From the NCBI GenBank assembly GCA_001005265.1, contig CP011392.1, positions 1,423,902 through 1,487,901 on the forward strand: a stretch of 64,000 nucleotides of DNA, written 5' to 3'. This DNA comes from Dehalogenimonas sp. WBC-2. Its GTDB lineage: Bacteria > Chloroflexota > Dehalococcoidia > Dehalococcoidales > Dehalococcoidaceae. Position numbers and translations under genes: made by a program. Positions 17,849 to 27,780 of this stretch are shown here, piece after piece. Below the pieces are notes generated by a model. The model did no database searches, was not told where the DNA came from, and saw nothing but the letters and a program-made list of their open reading frames with translations. The stretch's first letter is position 1; the number at the start of each line of letters is the position of its first letter.

Positions 17849-18832
17849 TTAATAGCTTTTGTACCAACCATCCCGGACATCTCCAAGACAGTTTGGTTCC
17901 AAGCCGTATTTTTGATACCACGGGTGTCCTAATCGCCTGACCACATCCTTGAGTTCCAGCAACCGCTTAATGGCTGTTGTTTCTAAAAACCGCCGGCGTT
18001 CTTCGCGATTGATCATGGTCGTCGTTTCCTGCCAGATAGCCCGGCCACCTAAAAAGCCTGATGCTCCGGCGCGGCAAGCCAGTTCCACCTGGCGGTAGAA
18101 TACGGGAAAATCAGCACCGGCCGACAATATAACCCAGGGTTTGGCGCTGGCAGAGTCAAGCGCTCGGCAGGCCTCAAGTAAGTCATTTTCATCGCTCTTC
18201 AGCGACATATCAGCCGGAAATTCCGCCTTGAGGACATCAATGGGCAAGGCGGTCATCATCTCTGCTGTTGCTACCACAATATCGGTTTTCCGGCGGCCGT
18301 AATCCGCCGCTGTTTCACCATCCAGGGCATAACTCACCGGTTCCACCAGGAAAGGTATATCAAATTTCAGGCATTCAAGCGCCGTCTTTTCGACAGTATC
18401 CAGTTGCGCCCGGGCGGTTGCCACGGAGTCCGGCCGGAAATAAACCAGCATTTTTACTGCCGAAGCTCCCATTCGTTTGATCTTTTCGACACCCCACCCC
18501 TCCAGCACCGTGGTTAAGCGTGCCGTCTTGCCACCGTCATAGCCGGTGGCCTCAACACTAACCAACAGCCCAGTATTCCTGGGCAGCACCCCCTGCCCCA
18601 CCGCCTGCGCCGCCCCGTAGAGTGGGTCTAAAAGCACTGCGCTGGCATAAGATGCCAATGCAGTACACAGGTCAATTTTAAAGTCGACCATCGGTTGGTA
18701 ACAATCATCTCCGGAGCACAATGTCTTTTCCAGCGAACCCCGATGGTCCATGGCGCACATGCAAAAACAGCCGCTTTCATCAGCGATCTGCTGTAACCCC
18801 CGGAGCTTGCCTGGTGTTAAATAAGCATCCAT
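17849..18832 (-). CDS. LacD-like class I aldolase (tagatose/sulfo-sugar phosphate aldolase family)
   Basis: A 327-residue TIM-barrel aldolase. The CAMDHRGS start, VLLDPLYGA, VKMLVYFRPD with the Schiff-base-region Lys, LVEPVSY, VLKAEFPAD and the GASGFLGGRAIWQE C-terminal phosphate loop follow the tagatose-1,6-bisphosphate aldolase / LacD family. Family members also cleave sulfofructose phosphate, so the substrate is open. No sugar operon surrounds it. ATG 18832 lies six bases after CATAAT. Confidence 0.8.
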   Translation of the reverse strand: MDAYLTPGKLRGLQQIADESGCFCMCAMDHRGSLEKTLCSGDDCYQPMVDFKIDLCTALASYASAVLLDPLYGAAQAVGQGVLPRNTGLLVSVEATGYDGGKTARLTTVLEGWGVEKIKRMGASAVKMLVYFRPDSVATARAQLDTVEKTALECLKFDIPFLVEPVSYALDGETAADYGRRKTDIVVATAEMMTALPIDVLKAEFPADMSLKSDENDLLEACRALDSASAKPWVILSAGADFPVFYRQVELACRAGASGFLGGRAIWQETTTMINREERRRFLETTAIKRLLELKDVVRRLGHPWYQKYGLEPNCLGDVRDGWYKSY

Positions 18833-18838
18833 AGACTG

Positions 18839-18867
18839 ATTATGCCCTGCGTTTCCTCATTAAGCAA
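18839..18867 (-). promoter_or_regulatory. Promoter of the aldolase gene, leaderless
   Basis: On the complement: TTGCTT (18862-18867), 17-bp spacer, CATAAT (18839-18844), six bases, ATG 18832. There is no ribosome site. Confidence 0.6.
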
Positions 18868-18937
18868 ATCTATTAGTAGTCAGCAGGTTGATTCGATATT
18901 ACGTATATTTAGCAGCCGGATTGTTCGCAACCGGATT

Positions 18938-19019
18938 ATTACTAAAATACTATAAAATAGTACCATTATGAGGCTTGTCAATGGGACTTACGATGAGGTA
19001 TAGTACTATTTAGTAACTT
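18938..19019 (+). promoter_or_regulatory. Promoter and inverted-repeat operator of the pilus operon
   Basis: TTGTCA (18975-18980), 18-bp spacer, TATAGT (18999-19004). The promoter is framed by an inverted pair: TTACTAAAATACTATA near 18939-18954 and, on the complement of 18999-19016, TTACTAAATAGTACTATA, which covers the -10. The palindrome TAGTACTA is at 19001-19008. An autoregulatory site for the first gene's HTH product is a natural guess. Confidence 0.5.
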
Positions 19020-19049
19020 CTTGTAAGGTAAAGGAAGGTATAGATAGTT

Positions 19050-19298
19050 ATGGGGCAACCATCAAGCCGGCCAGCGGTAACACCGATGCTGACTACATCT
19101 GAAGTCGCTGTTATTCTGAATGTTCATATCAACACAGTCCGGCGCTGGAGTAATCAGGGGACGCTTAAGTCATTCCAACTTGGCCCCCGCGGCGACCGCC
19201 GCTTCCGGCGTGAAGATATTGACGTTTTCCTGGCCAGTCACCAAGCTGGAAGTAATGAAGCCCATGCCCAAGATGCGCTGCATGGAGACCAACTATGA
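19050..19298 (+). CDS. Excisionase/MerR-type helix-turn-helix protein (BldC-like)
   Basis: An 82-residue protein with one DNA-binding domain: LTTSEVAVILNVHINTVRRWSNQG followed by the wing GPRGDRRFRREDIDVFL. This form is shared by excisionases and small winged-helix regulators such as BldC. Its stop overlaps the start of the response-regulator gene as ATGA, so it opens the pilus operon and is more likely its regulator than a phage excisionase. AAGGAAGG precedes the ATG by about twelve bases. Confidence 0.85.
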   Translation: MGQPSSRPAVTPMLTTSEVAVILNVHINTVRRWSNQGTLKSFQLGPRGDRRFRREDIDVFLASHQAGSNEAHAQDALHGDQL

Positions 19299-19993
19299 AT
19301 AAAACCAAGGTTATGATCTGTGATGAGCAACCGTTTTTCCGTTCCGGAGTAGCTCATGCCTTGGCTGGTAGTCCCGAATATGAAGTGATGGAATGCGATC
19401 CATCTCAAAATCCTCTGGAGAAAATAGAATCTGCTCTGCCGGAAATCGTCCTGCTGGGTTCAGATTTGACCACTCAGAATAGTCTGGAACTGGGGCGTAA
19501 GATCGTTCGCCTCTTCCCCAATACCCGGGTTATTATTCTATCTCCCGATCCTAATGACACCGAACTATTTGAAGTCATCCGCACCGCCGCGGTAGCCTGT
19601 CTCAAAAAGAGTTCCACACCAGCTGAATTGCTGGAAACTATCAAGCGCGCCGCCCGCGGCGAGTATCCTATTAACGACAGCCTGTTGAGTCGGCCCGTTA
19701 TCGCTCAGCATGTCCTGAGAAATTTCCAGGAGTTGGGAGAGGTAGACGCCGGACTGGATGTTGTTACCCCTCTGACTCAACGTGAGCGCCAGATTTTAAT
19801 GCGTGTTACCGAAGGTCTGACCAATAAACAGATTGCCGCGGAACTAAAAATAAGCGAACAAACTATAAAAAATCACATTTCGGCTATTCTACGCAAACTG
19901 AACGCTAATGACCGCGCTCATGCTGCCGTGCTGGCTATCCGCCGCGGTTACATCCCTTTAGGCCGGGATGCAGGGACAGAAGGAAACAATTGA
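19295..19993 (+). CDS. NarL-type response regulator lacking the phospho-acceptor Asp
   Basis: A 232-residue protein with an N-terminal receiver fold (VMICDEQPFFRSGV, RVIILSPDP, ACLKKSSTPAEL) and a C-terminal LuxR HTH (LTQRERQILMRVTEGLTNKQIAAELKISEQTIKNHI). The strand that should end in the phosphorylated Asp reads IVLLGSDL; Gly55 is at the acceptor position, so phosphorylation as in standard regulators is unlikely. It may act constitutively, through a ligand or through the HTH partner encoded just upstream with a four-base overlap. It probably controls the pilus genes that follow. Confidence 0.85.
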   Translation: MNKTKVMICDEQPFFRSGVAHALAGSPEYEVMECDPSQNPLEKIESALPEIVLLGSDLTTQNSLELGRKIVRLFPNTRVIILSPDPNDTELFEVIRTAAVACLKKSSTPAELLETIKRAARGEYPINDSLLSRPVIAQHVLRNFQELGEVDAGLDVVTPLTQRERQILMRVTEGLTNKQIAAELKISEQTIKNHISAILRKLNANDRAHAAVLAIRRGYIPLGRDAGTEGNN

Positions 19994-20071
19994 TAACGCT
20001 CATCAGGGGTCATAAAATAATAATTGTTGCTTCATGCCATGTTTAAATATTAATAGCAAAGGAAGTATCTA

Positions 20072-22447
20072 ATGCCAGCCGCCACTACCGACAGCAACAA
20101 TATAGCCGCCAATATGGCGGTCTACCTCAGAGGCCAGGGTTATACAGTAACCGAACAGGCTGTTTTGAAAGGACGCTCAGGCTTGGAGCATACTTTTGAC
20201 GTTCTGGCCCGCCGCAACGACGGTTTCGCTGACCGGGCCATTGCCTTTACAGTACTTTCCGACCTGCCGGATAGGGCTGCTGCAGAGTCAGCGATTTTCG
20301 CTTTCGCCAATAAAACTTATGACACCGGCATTAGTGAGCGGGTGGTGGTACTACCGACGCACTTGGCTAAACAGGTTCAGGAATTCGCAGAAAGTCAGAA
20401 AGTCCAGATCTTTGACCAAGCCTCTCTCCAGGGTCTTTTCAACCAGAACCAGGTGCCACCGGCCGAAACTCCGGTTTTGGATCAGCCCCTCAAATTTGCT
20501 GATAAGGCAGAACTTATTGCATCTCTCAAGAAAACCGGTTACAAGGTTGAGGAACATGCAGTGTTGTCCGGACGCAGCGGCGTCCAGCACACATTTGACC
20601 TGATTGCACGCCAGAACGGTACTCAAGAGCACAACCTGGGCATAGATATCTTTGAGAACACCCAATTGATAAACATGGAAGATATCGCTGTCTTTGAGGC
20701 CAAAGCCTATGACGCCCGTATCAGCGCCAAATTCATCGCCACTTCGGCCAATCTTTCTGATGAAGCCGCCAAATTCGCGGAAAGCCAAAAAATCAGCATT
20801 ATTGAATTAACCCGGCCGGACAAACCAGAGATTAAAAAAATCGCAGCCAAACCGCAGGCTAACACATTCCAATCCACACCTGCCGCGCCTGATGAAGCCC
20901 CGCCGTCTGCATCAGCACTGGAACCTAAACCAAAGGCAAGTAACAAACCGGGAGCGGAACTTCGTCAGTCACCGACGCCGGAAGCCCTGAAACTCATTCC
21001 GGAGGTGATGGCCCGCCGCTATAACGCCATTCCGGTGAAAGTTAACGGCAACATCCTGGAAATAGCGATGGTCAATCCCTCAGACATCATGGCCCTGGAG
21101 GCGTTGAGCGCTTATTCCAAGCGCCGTGTAAAAGCCGTCCCCGCCGATGAAAATGAACTCCGTGAAGCCATTGATTTCAACTACAAAGGTTATGGCGAGG
21201 TAGATAAGTTCCTGTCACGGGTTTCTATTTCCGCGGAAGCCACCGATGAAAGTCTGGCGATGAGCGCTGCTATTGATGCTCCACTAGCCCAGGCACTGAA
21301 CTTAATCATTGAAGAGTCAGTCAAAGCCCGCGCCTCGGATATTCATCTGGAACCGGATGAAGAGCGACTGCGAGTACGTTTCCGCATTGACGGTGCATTG
21401 CAGGAAATGATGAGCTTACCCATCAGTGTGCAGCGCGCCATCATTTCCCGTATCAAGATTTTGTCATCTTTGAATATCGCTGATCACCACCATCCCCAGG
21501 ATGGTCAGTTCTCAACCGTCTCCGGCGGCCGCAACATTGACATCCGCGTCGCCACTGCTCCAACCGTTCACGGAGAAATGTCGGTGCTGCGTATTTTGGA
21601 CAAGTCCCGTGGCCTGATGCAGTTGCCTCACCTGGGCTTCAATGAGGCTTCATTAGCCAAATTTGAAAATATGCTGAAGGTGCCCTACGGCATGCTTCTG
21701 GTTTCAGGACCCACCGGTGCCGGTAAGACCACCACGCTGTACGCAGCATTGAGTACTATGGACACCAAATCAAGGAATATTATCACTATTGAAGACCCGG
21801 CGGAATACCGCTTCAAAGACATCAATCAGATCCAGGTCAATGTCCAGGCCGGCATCACCTTTGCCTCTGGCTTGCGCTCAATCCTGCGCCTGGACCCGGA
21901 TGTCATTATGGTCGGTGAGATTCGTGACGCTGAAACAGCCAACATTGGCGTTCAGGCTGCCCTAACAGGCCATCTGATGCTGTCATCCATCCACGCCAAT
22001 GATACCGTTGGCGTCCTGTACCGTTTGATTGATCTGGGTGTTGAGCCTTTCCTTATTGCTTCTGCCGTCATCGGTATCGTTGCCCAGCGCATGGTGCGCC
22101 GTATCTGCCCCTACTGCAACCATCAGGTGGAGGCTCCGGTGGTAGAGCAGGTGGCATACGAGCGGGAGACCGGTGAGAAAAAAACCAAGTTCACCTATGG
22201 TACCGGCTGCAAATCATGCGCCTACACCGGTTATATGGGCAGAGTTGGCGTCTATGAGATCATGTATTTTTCAGAGACTATGAAGCGTATGCTATTGGAA
22301 GGTGCCACTTCAGTTGACCTACGGACTCAATCCATAAAGGAAGGCATGGTCACCATGATGAAGGACGGTATGCTCAAAGTACAGGAGGGCATCACCACTC
22401 CCTCGGAGGTATTGAGAAACGCTTACTCGCCGGAGGAAAAATTCTAA
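20072..22447 (+). CDS. Type IV pilus assembly ATPase (PilB/GspE) with two N-terminal restriction-endonuclease-like domains
   Basis: A 791-residue ATPase powering pilus or pseudopilus extension. Residues about 310-375 are the MshEN-like N2 domain; the motor has GPTGAGKTTT (about 546), the Walker B/GEIRD box (about 612), HAND, and a zinc site with CPYC and CKSC. Unusually, residues 1-250 hold two similar units, each with GYxVxExAVLxGRSGxxHTFD followed by LAR or IAR. This resembles the core of Mrr/NERD-type nuclease-fold domains, but no clear catalytic (D/E)xK follows, so a binding role is likelier. Start ATG 20072 follows AAAGGAAG. Confidence 0.93.
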   Translation: MPAATTDSNNIAANMAVYLRGQGYTVTEQAVLKGRSGLEHTFDVLARRNDGFADRAIAFTVLSDLPDRAAAESAIFAFANKTYDTGISERVVVLPTHLAKQVQEFAESQKVQIFDQASLQGLFNQNQVPPAETPVLDQPLKFADKAELIASLKKTGYKVEEHAVLSGRSGVQHTFDLIARQNGTQEHNLGIDIFENTQLINMEDIAVFEAKAYDARISAKFIATSANLSDEAAKFAESQKISIIELTRPDKPEIKKIAAKPQANTFQSTPAAPDEAPPSASALEPKPKASNKPGAELRQSPTPEALKLIPEVMARRYNAIPVKVNGNILEIAMVNPSDIMALEALSAYSKRRVKAVPADENELREAIDFNYKGYGEVDKFLSRVSISAEATDESLAMSAAIDAPLAQALNLIIEESVKARASDIHLEPDEERLRVRFRIDGALQEMMSLPISVQRAIISRIKILSSLNIADHHHPQDGQFSTVSGGRNIDIRVATAPTVHGEMSVLRILDKSRGLMQLPHLGFNEASLAKFENMLKVPYGMLLVSGPTGAGKTTTLYAALSTMDTKSRNIITIEDPAEYRFKDINQIQVNVQAGITFASGLRSILRLDPDVIMVGEIRDAETANIGVQAALTGHLMLSSIHANDTVGVLYRLIDLGVEPFLIASAVIGIVAQRMVRRICPYCNHQVEAPVVEQVAYERETGEKKTKFTYGTGCKSCAYTGYMGRVGVYEIMYFSETMKRMLLEGATSVDLRTQSIKEGMVTMMKDGMLKVQEGITTPSEVLRNAYSPEEKF

Positions 22448-22540
22448 TCTTCCATGATTAACTGCCTATTGAAAATAGCGGTTATAATATTAATAAGAAG
22501 ATAAGTTATCAGTAATAAATAATTATAACAAGGTGACTTG

Positions 22541-23746
22541 ATGGATTTCGCGTATGTAGCTTATAACCAGGAACGCAGACTGATACAGGGCAAGATCACC
22601 GCTGCGGATAAAGAATCGGCGGGCAAACTGCTGTCACACAACGGTTTCCAGGTGCTTTCGCTAAAAGCCCAGTCAAAGCTATTTTCGGCCAGTACCTCCA
22701 GTCTTTTCGCCCAAAAAGTTAAGCTCAAGGAAATCGTTCTTTTTGCCCGCCAGTTGGCGCTGCTGCTTGAATCCGGCACGGATATCGTTAAATCTCTGGA
22801 ACTGTTGCAGGACCAGACCACCAACAAAACCTTCCGAAATGTGCTTGGCGCCGTTGCCAATGACATCCGCGGCGGCTCATCGTTGTCTTCCGCTATGGGC
22901 AAACATCCCAAGACCTTTCCGCCGCTGTTCCATCGGGTGTTATCCGCTGGTGAGCAAGGCGGCAACCTGGAGACGGTCCTCCGCAACATGGCGGATTTCA
23001 TGCAGCGCATGGCCGATACCCAAAAGAAGATAAAAAGCGCCCTGACCTATCCCGTGGTGGTAGCCGTTGTCGCCGTTGTGGTGGTAGCCGTTCTCATGAT
23101 CTTTGTGATGCCCACCTTCACCGATCTCTACCGCCAATTGGGTACCGAACTGCCCACCGCCACAAAAATCCTTATTGATGTCACTGACTTCTCTACCGCT
23201 TACGGTATTTATATCCTGGGCGCGCTGGTGGCCGCCGTTATTGGACTCGTCATCTGGGCGCGCACTCCCGCAGGCCGGTTCGCCCTGGACAAGGCTCTGC
23301 TGAAAATGCCGGTCATTGGCCGCATCATCCAGTTGTCAGAACTGTCACGGGCGTGCCAGACTATTGCCCTCCTCTTTAGAGCCGGTCTGCCGCTGCCGGA
23401 GATCATGACCCAGGCGGTCAATGCCACCTCCAACAAAGTGGTTGGCACGGCGCTTCTTGAGGTCCAGCAGGAACTCATACGCGGTGAGGGTATCTCCGGT
23501 CCTATGTCTCGCCGCAAGGTCTTTCTGCCCATGATGGTGCAGATGGTTGGCGTCGGTGAGGAGACCGGCAAACTTGATGACACTCTTTCTACCGTAGCCC
23601 ATACCTATGATATGGAGGCTGATGACCGCATCAGAGGCGCCATTGACCTCATCCAGCCCGCCATGACCATCGTTATTGGTCTGGTGGTCGCCTTCATAGC
23701 CGTGGCTATGGTGTCCTCAATGTACTCGCTCTATGGACAACTCTAA
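22541..23746 (+). CDS. Type IV pilus inner-membrane platform protein (PilC/GspF)
   Basis: About 401 residues with the two-fold T2SSF layout: a cytoplasmic half with FARQLALLLESGTDIVKSLELL, membrane helices near residues 170-190, a second repeat with LSRACQTIALLFRAGLPLPEIM, and a final membrane pair. It anchors the PilB motor to the growing filament. ATG 22541 has AAGGTGA upstream; a TTG at 22538 is in frame. It follows pilB by about 90 bases and its end overlaps the longest reading of the next gene. Confidence 0.94.
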   Translation: MDFAYVAYNQERRLIQGKITAADKESAGKLLSHNGFQVLSLKAQSKLFSASTSSLFAQKVKLKEIVLFARQLALLLESGTDIVKSLELLQDQTTNKTFRNVLGAVANDIRGGSSLSSAMGKHPKTFPPLFHRVLSAGEQGGNLETVLRNMADFMQRMADTQKKIKSALTYPVVVAVVAVVVVAVLMIFVMPTFTDLYRQLGTELPTATKILIDVTDFSTAYGIYILGALVAAVIGLVIWARTPAGRFALDKALLKMPVIGRIIQLSELSRACQTIALLFRAGLPLPEIMTQAVNATSNKVVGTALLEVQQELIRGEGISGPMSRRKVFLPMMVQMVGVGEETGKLDDTLSTVAHTYDMEADDRIRGAIDLIQPAMTIVIGLVVAFIAVAMVSSMYSLYGQL

Positions 23747-23792
23747 TAGTCAATTCTCTGCTTTTTATGGTGAGGACAAAAGGAATAATCCG

Positions 23793-24218
23793 ATGGTCAC
23801 CCGGAATAAACAGATAAAAGGAATAAAGAAAAATGGCTTCAGCCTGATTGAGGTACTGATAGCGTTGCTGCTATTAGTCACCGTGGGTTTAGCTTTTCTG
23901 ACCATCCTAGCCAACTCATCATCTCATACTTTGAATGCCAATGTTCGAGCCACCGCTGAAAGCATCTCACGTACTCAGATGGAATATATCAAATCGAGGC
24001 CTTACAACGGCGCCAATCCTCCAACCTACCTGCCTGATACCACCACTTTTGACAGCAACATCTGGCATGTCGTTATTACCGGGGTCAGGCTTGACCCTAA
24101 AGGTGACGGGCTTTCTACCGATGACGGCATACAAAAAATCATCGTCACAGTTCAATATAACAAGGGTGGCACCTGGACTGACGTGGTCACGCTGGAAGGT
24201 TATAAGTACTCGGGATGA
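23793..24218 (+). CDS. Prepilin-like protein (PulI/PilV type), cassette 1
   Basis: About 141 residues with a type III signal: KKNGFSLIEVLIALLLLVTVGLAFLTIL, cleaved between Gly and Phe with Glu at position 5, then an amphipathic helix and a beta-rich globular part. It would be a minor pilin or pseudopilin. ATG 23793 is preceded by AAGGAA; an upstream start at 23733 overlaps pilC and is less likely. Its stop overlaps the next start (ATGA). A paralog is at 30.2 kb. Confidence 0.87.
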   Translation: MVTRNKQIKGIKKNGFSLIEVLIALLLLVTVGLAFLTILANSSSHTLNANVRATAESISRTQMEYIKSRPYNGANPPTYLPDTTTFDSNIWHVVITGVRLDPKGDGLSTDDGIQKIIVTVQYNKGGTWTDVVTLEGYKYSG

Positions 24219-24757
24219 TACGACCCCAATCTTTGATTAAAAGAAAAGCTGGTTTTACGCTTGTTGAAGTACTCATAGCGTTAACCATCACCGGTCTGAT
24301 TATGGGCGGTATAACTACGGCCATTATTCAGCTTATATCTGTTTCCAATCAGAATACCAACTCTATTACCGCACAGCGACAGGTGCAGCAGGTCGGCGAG
24401 GCTCTTAGCCATGATGTCCTACAGGCCCGCACCGTAACTATCGGGCAGGGGAACACGCCTCCAGGTACTGGTTTCAGGATCGTTCTCACATGGACGGATA
24501 TCAGCGGTAACAGGTTCGTCATTACTTATCGATTAGAAAGTAACGGCATCATTTACCGTGACGAAGCAAAAAACGGTGGTGTCGCCACCACTAGGAAGAT
24601 TTGTGAAAACATCAGCACTGCGGCGGCCGATACTCATTTCGGTCTCAAATCTGGCGTACCTGGCACATATTCCCTTATGATTACTGCCAGTATTTCTGGC
24701 AAAATCAATGTATCGGAAACACGTACCTATGAGATGAAAACGAGGGCTTTCACATGA
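24215..24757 (+). CDS. Prepilin-like protein (PulJ type), cassette 1
   Basis: A 180-residue protein with KRKAGFTLVEVLIALTITGL as cleavage site and membrane helix, then a long helix (QRQVQQVGEALSHDV) and beta-rich domain, the PulJ/ComGF-like minor pseudopilin pattern. It overlaps both neighbours by four bases, indicating tight translational coupling. The gene at 30688 is its paralog by position and layout. Confidence 0.87.
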   Translation: MIRPQSLIKRKAGFTLVEVLIALTITGLIMGGITTAIIQLISVSNQNTNSITAQRQVQQVGEALSHDVLQARTVTIGQGNTPPGTGFRIVLTWTDISGNRFVITYRLESNGIIYRDEAKNGGVATTRKICENISTAAADTHFGLKSGVPGTYSLMITASISGKINVSETRTYEMKTRAFT

Positions 24758-27734
24758 AGTACTCTTTACCATCGCGTCTGATGCGGCGCCAGCGCGGTCA
24801 GGCATTAATATCTATCCTGGTATTCATAGCAATCGGCGCCATAATATTAACGCCTGTTTTGAATTATATCGGCACCAGTTTGATCGTAGGGGAGGTTTTC
24901 CAAGAAAAAACTGACGACTATTATTCTGCTGATGCTGGCATCGTCGATGCTCAGTGGCAAATCAAGAATGACCGGTTAAGCATCGTCTTCCCCTCACCAA
25001 ACTATTATAACCAGTATAACTTCGGTACCCCCACCTGGGGTGCCACCGTGGAAGGCAAGAAAGGCTGGTATTACCCCAGCGATGTAGGCAATTACAATGG
25101 CAGCCATAAAGCTGAAATAAATGACCGTAATGTTGCCGTTCGCATTATGAACCTTTGGGCACCTTCTAATATTACCGTACCGTCTGCTGCCACCGCCCAG
25201 AGTATAGCTGAAAACTATAAATTAATAGTGACGGGTAATGATACCGGCCAGCTTGATACATCAGGTGATTCGTCAGGCCGAAAATATGAAATAAGTATCA
25301 CTTATTATCCGGAAGCGGGAGAAAACCTTACCATAAGAACCATTGGTATATGGTTGCCGCCGGGTTTTATTGACTACTCTGATACCTCTAACGTTATTCA
25401 GGTCAATGGCAGTAACTATGCCTCATCTGCTAGTCGTTCTGAAAGCCCTAATGCCGGTGGTACGGCAATTCTTTGGACACTGAACAGAATATGCCTGGTG
25501 TGGGTAATTACGATAATCCGATGACGCTTACATTTACCTTCTGGTATAAATATGACATAACCGGCCAGGAAAACAGCCGTGTTGCTCAGGCTGTCGGCTG
25601 GGTCACAACCTCTGGTGTCAGCAGTATACCTTTTGCCTGGGATGCTGACACTCATATTTTGGGTATGACTTCATTCGCTGACAGCACCTACGTTGACGCT
25701 ATCGTTATCCATCAGGAAGCTCGCCAGTTAGGTGAATCGGTCAACGGCGACTATTTCGCTACTGGTAGTTCTCTGTTATCGCCTACTACCAATCAAAACT
25801 ACCGTGACCAGTTCTATAGTTCCAGTACCGCCGCGGTAACCGGAAGCGATATCCCGACTAATGCTAAGATAGAGGCGGTTTATCTCTACTGGAGTGGTTG
25901 GTTGGATTGGCATAACTATAACCCGCTCGGTGCTCATGACACGACAATTCTGGAGGAAACCTGCAACGATTTCACTTCGCCGCCTCTCAATTGGTCTCAT
26001 GGCAGTCGTTGGAGTGCCCCCAATAGTGGAACACATGGAGGACAATTCCAAGCACAGGGTGGCAATTATAGTGACAATAATCTTACCGTTACATCAGGCA
26101 CCATTAATCTAAGCGCTTACGCGGGCAAAAATGTCATAATAAGCTGGAATCAATCTGAAAGCGGGACTTTGGAATCTACCGACCGTCTATACTACGCTTT
26201 CAACGGTGTCTCCGGTTGGAGCTCCAATTTTGAAGCCTTCCGCGACGACAATCCAGCATCTTCTTTCTCTATATCCATCCCGGCACAATACCTTACCGCT
26301 AATTTTCAGATCAGGTTCTTTGCGGATGTTGATGACACGAGCGAATATATTTATGTGGATAATATTAATATCATCGTTCCTCAGATCTTCTTTGATGATG
26401 GTACTTCGTTAAGTAACTGGACCCCCAGCGGCACCTGGAACATCAGCAACAGCCAAATCCGCGGTTACGGCTCCAATAGCACATTGACTCTAGCGAGTTC
26501 ATTGAATCTGTCAACTTATGTCGGCATCAGCCTAGCCACATCATTAGATGTTCTAAAAGGCACTTTTACTGCTTCAGACCATCTTTATATAGCCTTTTCA
26601 GGCAATGGCGGCTCAACCTGGAGTTCGGATATTGAATTATCAGTTGATCTCTCTCAAACCTCCAGTTCAAATACCTATATAAGTTATCTCATCCCCGATG
26701 CCTATAAGACTGCGAATTTTAAGATGCGTTTTCATGTCACTGGTTCTTCTAGCCATTATGTATATCTGGATAACATCACTATCTCAGGACCTTCTTTGAA
26801 GTATCCCTCCAATGGTACTCAAGCTAATATCAACAACTTGGTAAATAATGTCGCTAAAGTAAATCAGGTAAGATTCGGTACTACTTCTGGCAATACACAG
26901 ACCATCACTGCTGACACCTATCAGGTTCTACCCAATGCATATGGAGATATTGATCCTGGGTTCATTGGTACTTGGTCCTACTGCGCCATGTCCGATATCA
27001 CCAGTCAGGTAAGCAACTGGATTACCACTGGGCAGGTATCTGCTAACGGCGTTGCCAACTATACGTTGGGCAATATCATTGCTGCCAACACTGAAGACCC
27101 AAGTTATTCTTTCAATTTCTACGGCGGCGGCAGTACTGGATATCCTTTGGGAACCCCTGCCCTTTCAAAAACCGGCACTCTCTACCAATACAGTTATGCC
27201 GGCTGGTCAATGATTATCATTTATTCCAGCCCGGAGACCAAGGGGCATCAATTATGGTTGTATGATATCGCCACTCCTGGATTTACTTTCGCTGAAGCTT
27301 GGGCTACCGCGGGTATCCCTGATCCCGATTTTGACGGTGACGGTGTTGGCGGTGGCGTTATCAGCGGCTTTTTAGTCCCACAAGGTATTGAGCTTGAGAA
27401 CAACTCCAGTAAGATCACTGTATTCGTCCTAGAAGGTGATAACGCCATCACCGGTGACCAGATTATCGTAGTCGGTCAGGACGGTACTCATCAAGCTCTA
27501 TCAAATGCCGCCTCACCCTCTACTAACGTTTGGAACTCTACTTCTCCCGGTATTTCCCATCCAGGAGTAGATATTGACACTTTCTATGTTAATTATCCAC
27601 TACTAAAGCCGGGGGATACCTCAGCAACTATTAATCTGCCAACTCAAAGTGACGGCTTTCTATTAGGTTATATTATTATTTCGTTCCGCAGTGACACTAC
27701 CACAGGTGGCGCAATTTCTTACCTGATTAGATAA
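24754..27734 (+). pseudogene. PilX-like surface protein, cassette 1, split by a frame change near 25.48 kb
   Basis: The first part (24754-25524) starts with RRQRGQALISILVFIAIGAIIL, the PilX/GspK-type hydrophobic N-terminus without a prepilin Glu. Near 25470-25500 the sense frame moves by -1: the end LNRICLVWVITIIR looks non-native while the other frame continues MPGVGNYDNPMTLTFTFWY. Together they make about 993 residues. The long second part has two jelly-roll-like modules (each ending YVDNI or YLDNI) and an Asp-rich DPDFDGDGVGGG turn, suggesting a secreted adhesive tip or sheath protein. No slippery heptamer is visible, so mutation, sequencing error or a true split are all possible. Confidence 0.7.
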
Positions 27735-27780
27735 CTGAACTACTATGGTATACATCCAATAAAGCTGACAAGGAGCCTGC

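Noticed and set aside
25440-25530. Programmed -1 frameshift in the PilX-like gene
   Set aside because: I looked for an X-XXY-YYZ slippery site and a following hairpin and saw neither; an indel is simpler.
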